Shown here piece after piece: positions 61,675-64,000 of a stretch of 64,000 nt of DNA. This stretch comes from Biformimicrobium ophioploci (GTDB lineage Bacteria > Pseudomonadota > Gammaproteobacteria > Pseudomonadales > Cellvibrionaceae). Both the position numbers and the translations under genes were made by a program. Below the pieces are notes generated by a model. That model was not told where the DNA came from. It saw only the letters and a program-made list of their open reading frames with translations, and ran no database searches. Location: contig NZ_BSYJ01000004.1 in assembly GCF_030270605.1 (NCBI RefSeq), positions 372,001 to 436,000 of the forward strand, written 5' to 3'. Every line of letters begins with the position of its first letter. The stretch's first letter is position 1.

Positions 61675-62277
61675 ATGACTGATTCGAAAAACGAAAAGCA
61701 CAAGGCCCGTATGCAGGCGCGCAAGGAAATTGTCGATGCCGGCGTGGCCAAGGCGCAGCAGGAGCGCGGCGTGGTGATTATCCACACCGGTGACGGCAAG
61801 GGTAAGACCACTGCCGCCATCGGCACCGTGGCCCGTGCACTTGGATACGGTTATCGCGCGGCGGTGGCGCAGTTCATCAAGGGCACCTGGGAGTGCGGTG
61901 AAAAAAATTATCTCGAGTCCTCGCCGTTGCTCGAATGGCAGCAGATGGGTACAGACTTCACCTGGGAAACCCAGGACGATGCCGCAGACAGGGCGGCCGC
62001 GGAAAAACTGTGGGCACACTGCAAGCGCTGGCTGGCTGATCCGGAAATCTATCTGGTAGTGCTGGATGAGCTGACCTATGCGCTGAACTACAAGTGGCTC
62101 GACAAGCAGGAGGTGCTGGAGGCGATCCAGAACCGGCCGGCGGAGCAGAGTGTGGTGATCACCGGCCGCGGTGCCAAGCAGTACCTGCTGGATGCGGCCG
62201 ATACCGTCAGTGAAATGACCCTGCAGAAGCACGCGTTCCATGCGGGTGTGGCTGCGCGCAAGGGTATCGAGTGGTAA
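61675..62277 (+). CDS. cobO: Cob(I)yrinic acid a,c-diamide adenosyltransferase (BtuR/CobO)
   Basis: 200 residues. P-loop GDGKGKTT at 39-46, then FIKGTWECGEKNYLE, VVLDELTYALNYKWL and VVITGRGAKQYLLDAAD, all typical of CobA/CobO/BtuR. It attaches the adenosyl group to cob(I)alamin, giving the coenzyme and the riboswitch ligand. It lies 139 nt after btuB on the same strand, so imported B12 can be converted by its own operon partner. No cobalamin ring-synthesis genes are in the window, which suits salvage. Confidence 0.95.
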   Translation: MTDSKNEKHKARMQARKEIVDAGVAKAQQERGVVIIHTGDGKGKTTAAIGTVARALGYGYRAAVAQFIKGTWECGEKNYLESSPLLEWQQMGTDFTWETQDDAADRAAAEKLWAHCKRWLADPEIYLVVLDELTYALNYKWLDKQEVLEAIQNRPAEQSVVITGRGAKQYLLDAADTVSEMTLQKHAFHAGVAARKGIEW

Positions 62278-62286
62278 TGTATTGAG

Positions 62287-62320
62287 CGGGCCCCGGTCTT
62301 GCCGGGGCCCGTACTTTCTT
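62287..62320. terminator. Bidirectional terminator between cobO and the peptidase
   Basis: CGGGCCCCGG/CCGGGGCCCG with loop TCTTG makes a 10-bp GC stem followed by TACTTTCTT on the plus strand. It separates two convergent genes. Confidence 0.75.
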
Positions 62321-64000
62321 ACACGTCGTAGTTCACTACCTTATAGCCCAGCGCCTCGAGTTGCGGCTTGAGCGTTTCGGCATCACCCACAACTACCATG
62401 ATCATGTCATCCGGGTTGAGGTGCTTCTTCGCCAGAGAGTTGATTTCGTCTGCGCTGATGCTTTTGACGATCTCTGTCCTTTTCTCTACGAAGTTCGGGT
62501 CCAGGTCATACTCGAGAATCTTTGCCAGAAAGCCGAGTTTTGCGCGCGGTGTTTCGTAACGCAGCGCATCTTTCTGATTGATGGCATTGCGCATAAACGC
62601 CAGCTCTTCGGCAGTGATGCCGTTGTCGGCGTAGTTCCTGATTTCCTCCATGAATTCCACGATGGATTTGTCCGTCACATCCGCGCGTACTTCTGCGCTG
62701 GCGGTGTAGTTGCCGGACAGCAGGTCGCCATCGAAGAATGAGCGGGCGCCGTAGGTATAGCCCTTGTCTTCCCGCAGGTTCAGGTTGATGCGGCTATTGA
62801 AGGCGCCGCCCAGAGGGAAATTCATCAGGTAGGCTTTGTAAAACTCGCCAGTGACATCGTAGGTCAGGCTGCGTTTGCCGATGCGGATGGCTGACTGGGC
62901 GGCATCTTCCTTGTTGACCAGATAGATGGTGCCAGCCTCTACTGCCGGAACTGGCAGTTCGATAGCGAGCTCCGGTCCCTTGCCCTCCCACTTGGCAAGA
63001 CTGGTCAGGTGCGGCTCCAGCGCCTTCTGGTCCAGTTCGGAAACCACAATGAGCTGTGCTTTCGCTGGCAGGAAGTGCTGCTCATAAAAAGCCTTTACGT
63101 CGTCCACGGACATTTCTGCCAGTGTCTGCTCCGTGCCACCGCCTGGCAGTGCCGCGATATTATCGTCGTGCAACAATTGGCGATAGGCAGTAGAGGCCAG
63201 GTAGGAAGCGTTCTTCTTGTTGTTTTTGATGGACTGGATGGCATTGCTGCGGCGCCTTTCGAACTCATCAGGCAGGAGTGCCGGTTCGAACAGTTTTTCC
63301 GCAACCAGGTCCATAGTGGCATCGAGATGCTTGCTCAGGGTGTTGATGCTGACGTTGATATAGTGATTGTCAGCGTAAACAGACACCCGGCTGCCCAGCA
63401 TTTCAAGTGCCTTGGTCATTTCTTCCGCGCTGCGCTTGCTGGTCGACTCGGATAGCATTTGCGCCAGCAGCGAGGCCATGCCGGCTTTCTGCGGTGATGT
63501 GTAATAGTGTCCGGCCGGAATCTTCAGTAAAAGCGAAGTCGTGGGCGTTTCTGTACTTTGGGTACCCAGAACCTTGATGCCGTTGGCCATTTCGTTGCGC
63601 CACATTTCTGGGACATCAACGGGGCGGTTGGCGCCGGCGGTGGGAATCACGCTGCGGTCGAAATCCGCCTCTGCCCTACGAAGCTTGAGGTCTTCTTCCT
63701 TGACCAGTTTGACGGAGTCAATGCCCTTGCGCTTGCCCTGGGTATAGGTGTCTTTTTTGGCCACCATATCCGCCTGGCCATTGGGGACCACGCTCATGAT
63801 TACTGCGTGATTACCCTTGATGTACTGGCGGTAAACACGCATGACATCTGCCTTGGTGACATTGTTGTAACGGGCAATATCCTCCTCGATGTAATTCGGG
63901 TTGCCGGTGAATGTCTCGTTGGAAGCCAGCTGGCTGACCTTGCCGGAGACGCTTTGCAGGCCGAATACAAAACCGGCTTCCATTTGCGCCTTGGCCTTGG
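62319..64000 (-). CDS. M16 family zinc-peptidase-like protein (5' end outside window)
   Basis: At least 560 codons reading left from the window edge; the N-terminus lies beyond 64000. The visible part holds the end of a first M16 unit (NNVTKADVMRVYRQYIKGNHAV), a linker, and a second insulinase-type pair with TSLLLKIPAGHYYTSPQKAG, LPGGGTEQTLAEMSVDDVKAFY and LNLREDKGYTYGARSFFDG. The R-x-x-K-G-Y-T-Y motif is typical of the non-catalytic half. The catalytic HxxEH is expected upstream and is not visible. Likely exported and degrading peptides. Confidence 0.88.
   Translation of the reverse strand, partial: KAKAQMEAGFVFGLQSVSGKVSQLASNETFTGNPNYIEEDIARYNNVTKADVMRVYRQYIKGNHAVIMSVVPNGQADMVAKKDTYTQGKRKGIDSVKLVKEEDLKLRRAEADFDRSVIPTAGANRPVDVPEMWRNEMANGIKVLGTQSTETPTTSLLLKIPAGHYYTSPQKAGMASLLAQMLSESTSKRSAEEMTKALEMLGSRVSVYADNHYINVSINTLSKHLDATMDLVAEKLFEPALLPDEFERRRSNAIQSIKNNKKNASYLASTAYRQLLHDDNIAALPGGGTEQTLAEMSVDDVKAFYEQHFLPAKAQLIVVSELDQKALEPHLTSLAKWEGKGPELAIELPVPAVEAGTIYLVNKEDAAQSAIRIGKRSLTYDVTGEFYKAYLMNFPLGGAFNSRINLNLREDKGYTYGARSFFDGDLLSGNYTASAEVRADVTDKSIVEFMEEIRNYADNGITAEELAFMRNAINQKDALRYETPRAKLGFLAKILEYDLDPNFVEKRTEIVKSISADEINSLAKKHLNPDDMIMVVVGDAETLKPQLEALGYKVVNYDV

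Overview
The window looks like chromosomal DNA of a high-GC marine gammaproteobacterium, most likely in or near the Cellvibrionales (Microbulbifer-like). The support is the mix of AceK, ParC, RadA, MsrPQ, LasT, an MvaT-like silencer, BCCT and SSS transporters, and a pair resembling domesticated lambda O/P replication genes (dopC/dopE). The assignment is an inference from gene content, since no rRNA is present. No tRNA, rRNA, CRISPR array, intact insertion sequence or prophage was seen. Both ends cut a gene: a GDSL esterase on the left and an M16 peptidase on the right.

Layout: 1-4.5 kb holds the esterase, an AGCS symporter and two orphan proteins. 4.5-8.7 kb is a co-directional run (gloC, DUF2799 lipoprotein, hotdog thioesterase, YgjP-type metalloprotease, DUF2750, MDR oxidoreductase) closed by palindromic GGGGTCAGAG repeats. 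8.8-14.3 kb carries the selenouridine tRNA pathway (mnmH and a selD fused to a flavin oxidoreductase) around a CBS protein, a LasT-type methyltransferase and an MvaT/H-NS-like protein. 14.5-19.5 kb is one 1656-residue DUF748/AsmA-like protein with eleven regularly spaced cysteine pairs. 19.6-28 kb has an esterase, DUF924, BCCT and SSS transporters, cytochrome b561-YceI separated by four hairpins, a methyltransferase-like membrane protein and ChrA. 28-31 kb has parC and a cold-shock gene. 31-33 kb is a less GC-rich stretch of small genes: membrane peptides, a rhodanese, an encapsulated-ferritin-like protein with no encapsulin nearby, and a secreted protein behind a strong Fur box.

33-46.7 kb continues with a cNMP/CBS/nucleotidyltransferase protein coupled to a DEDDh exonuclease, DUF2147, a hemerythrin, selO, a lipoprotein, aceK, nfeD-slipin, a cation/proton antiporter and a TPR protein. 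46.8-51 kb has an outer-membrane barrel, the dopE/dopC pair and radA. 51-62.3 kb is rich in vitamin B12 functions: a BtuFCD-type ABC transporter, then a cobalamin riboswitch, btuB and cobO/btuR. msrPQ, an amidohydrolase and a HerA-like ATPase lie between them.

The observations most worth following up are the eleven Cys-pair repeats of the 14.5 kb protein, the chromosomal dopCE-type helicase-loader pair, the orphan EncFtn-like ferritin beside a Fur-controlled gene, and two repeat families that form the last codons of neighbouring genes.
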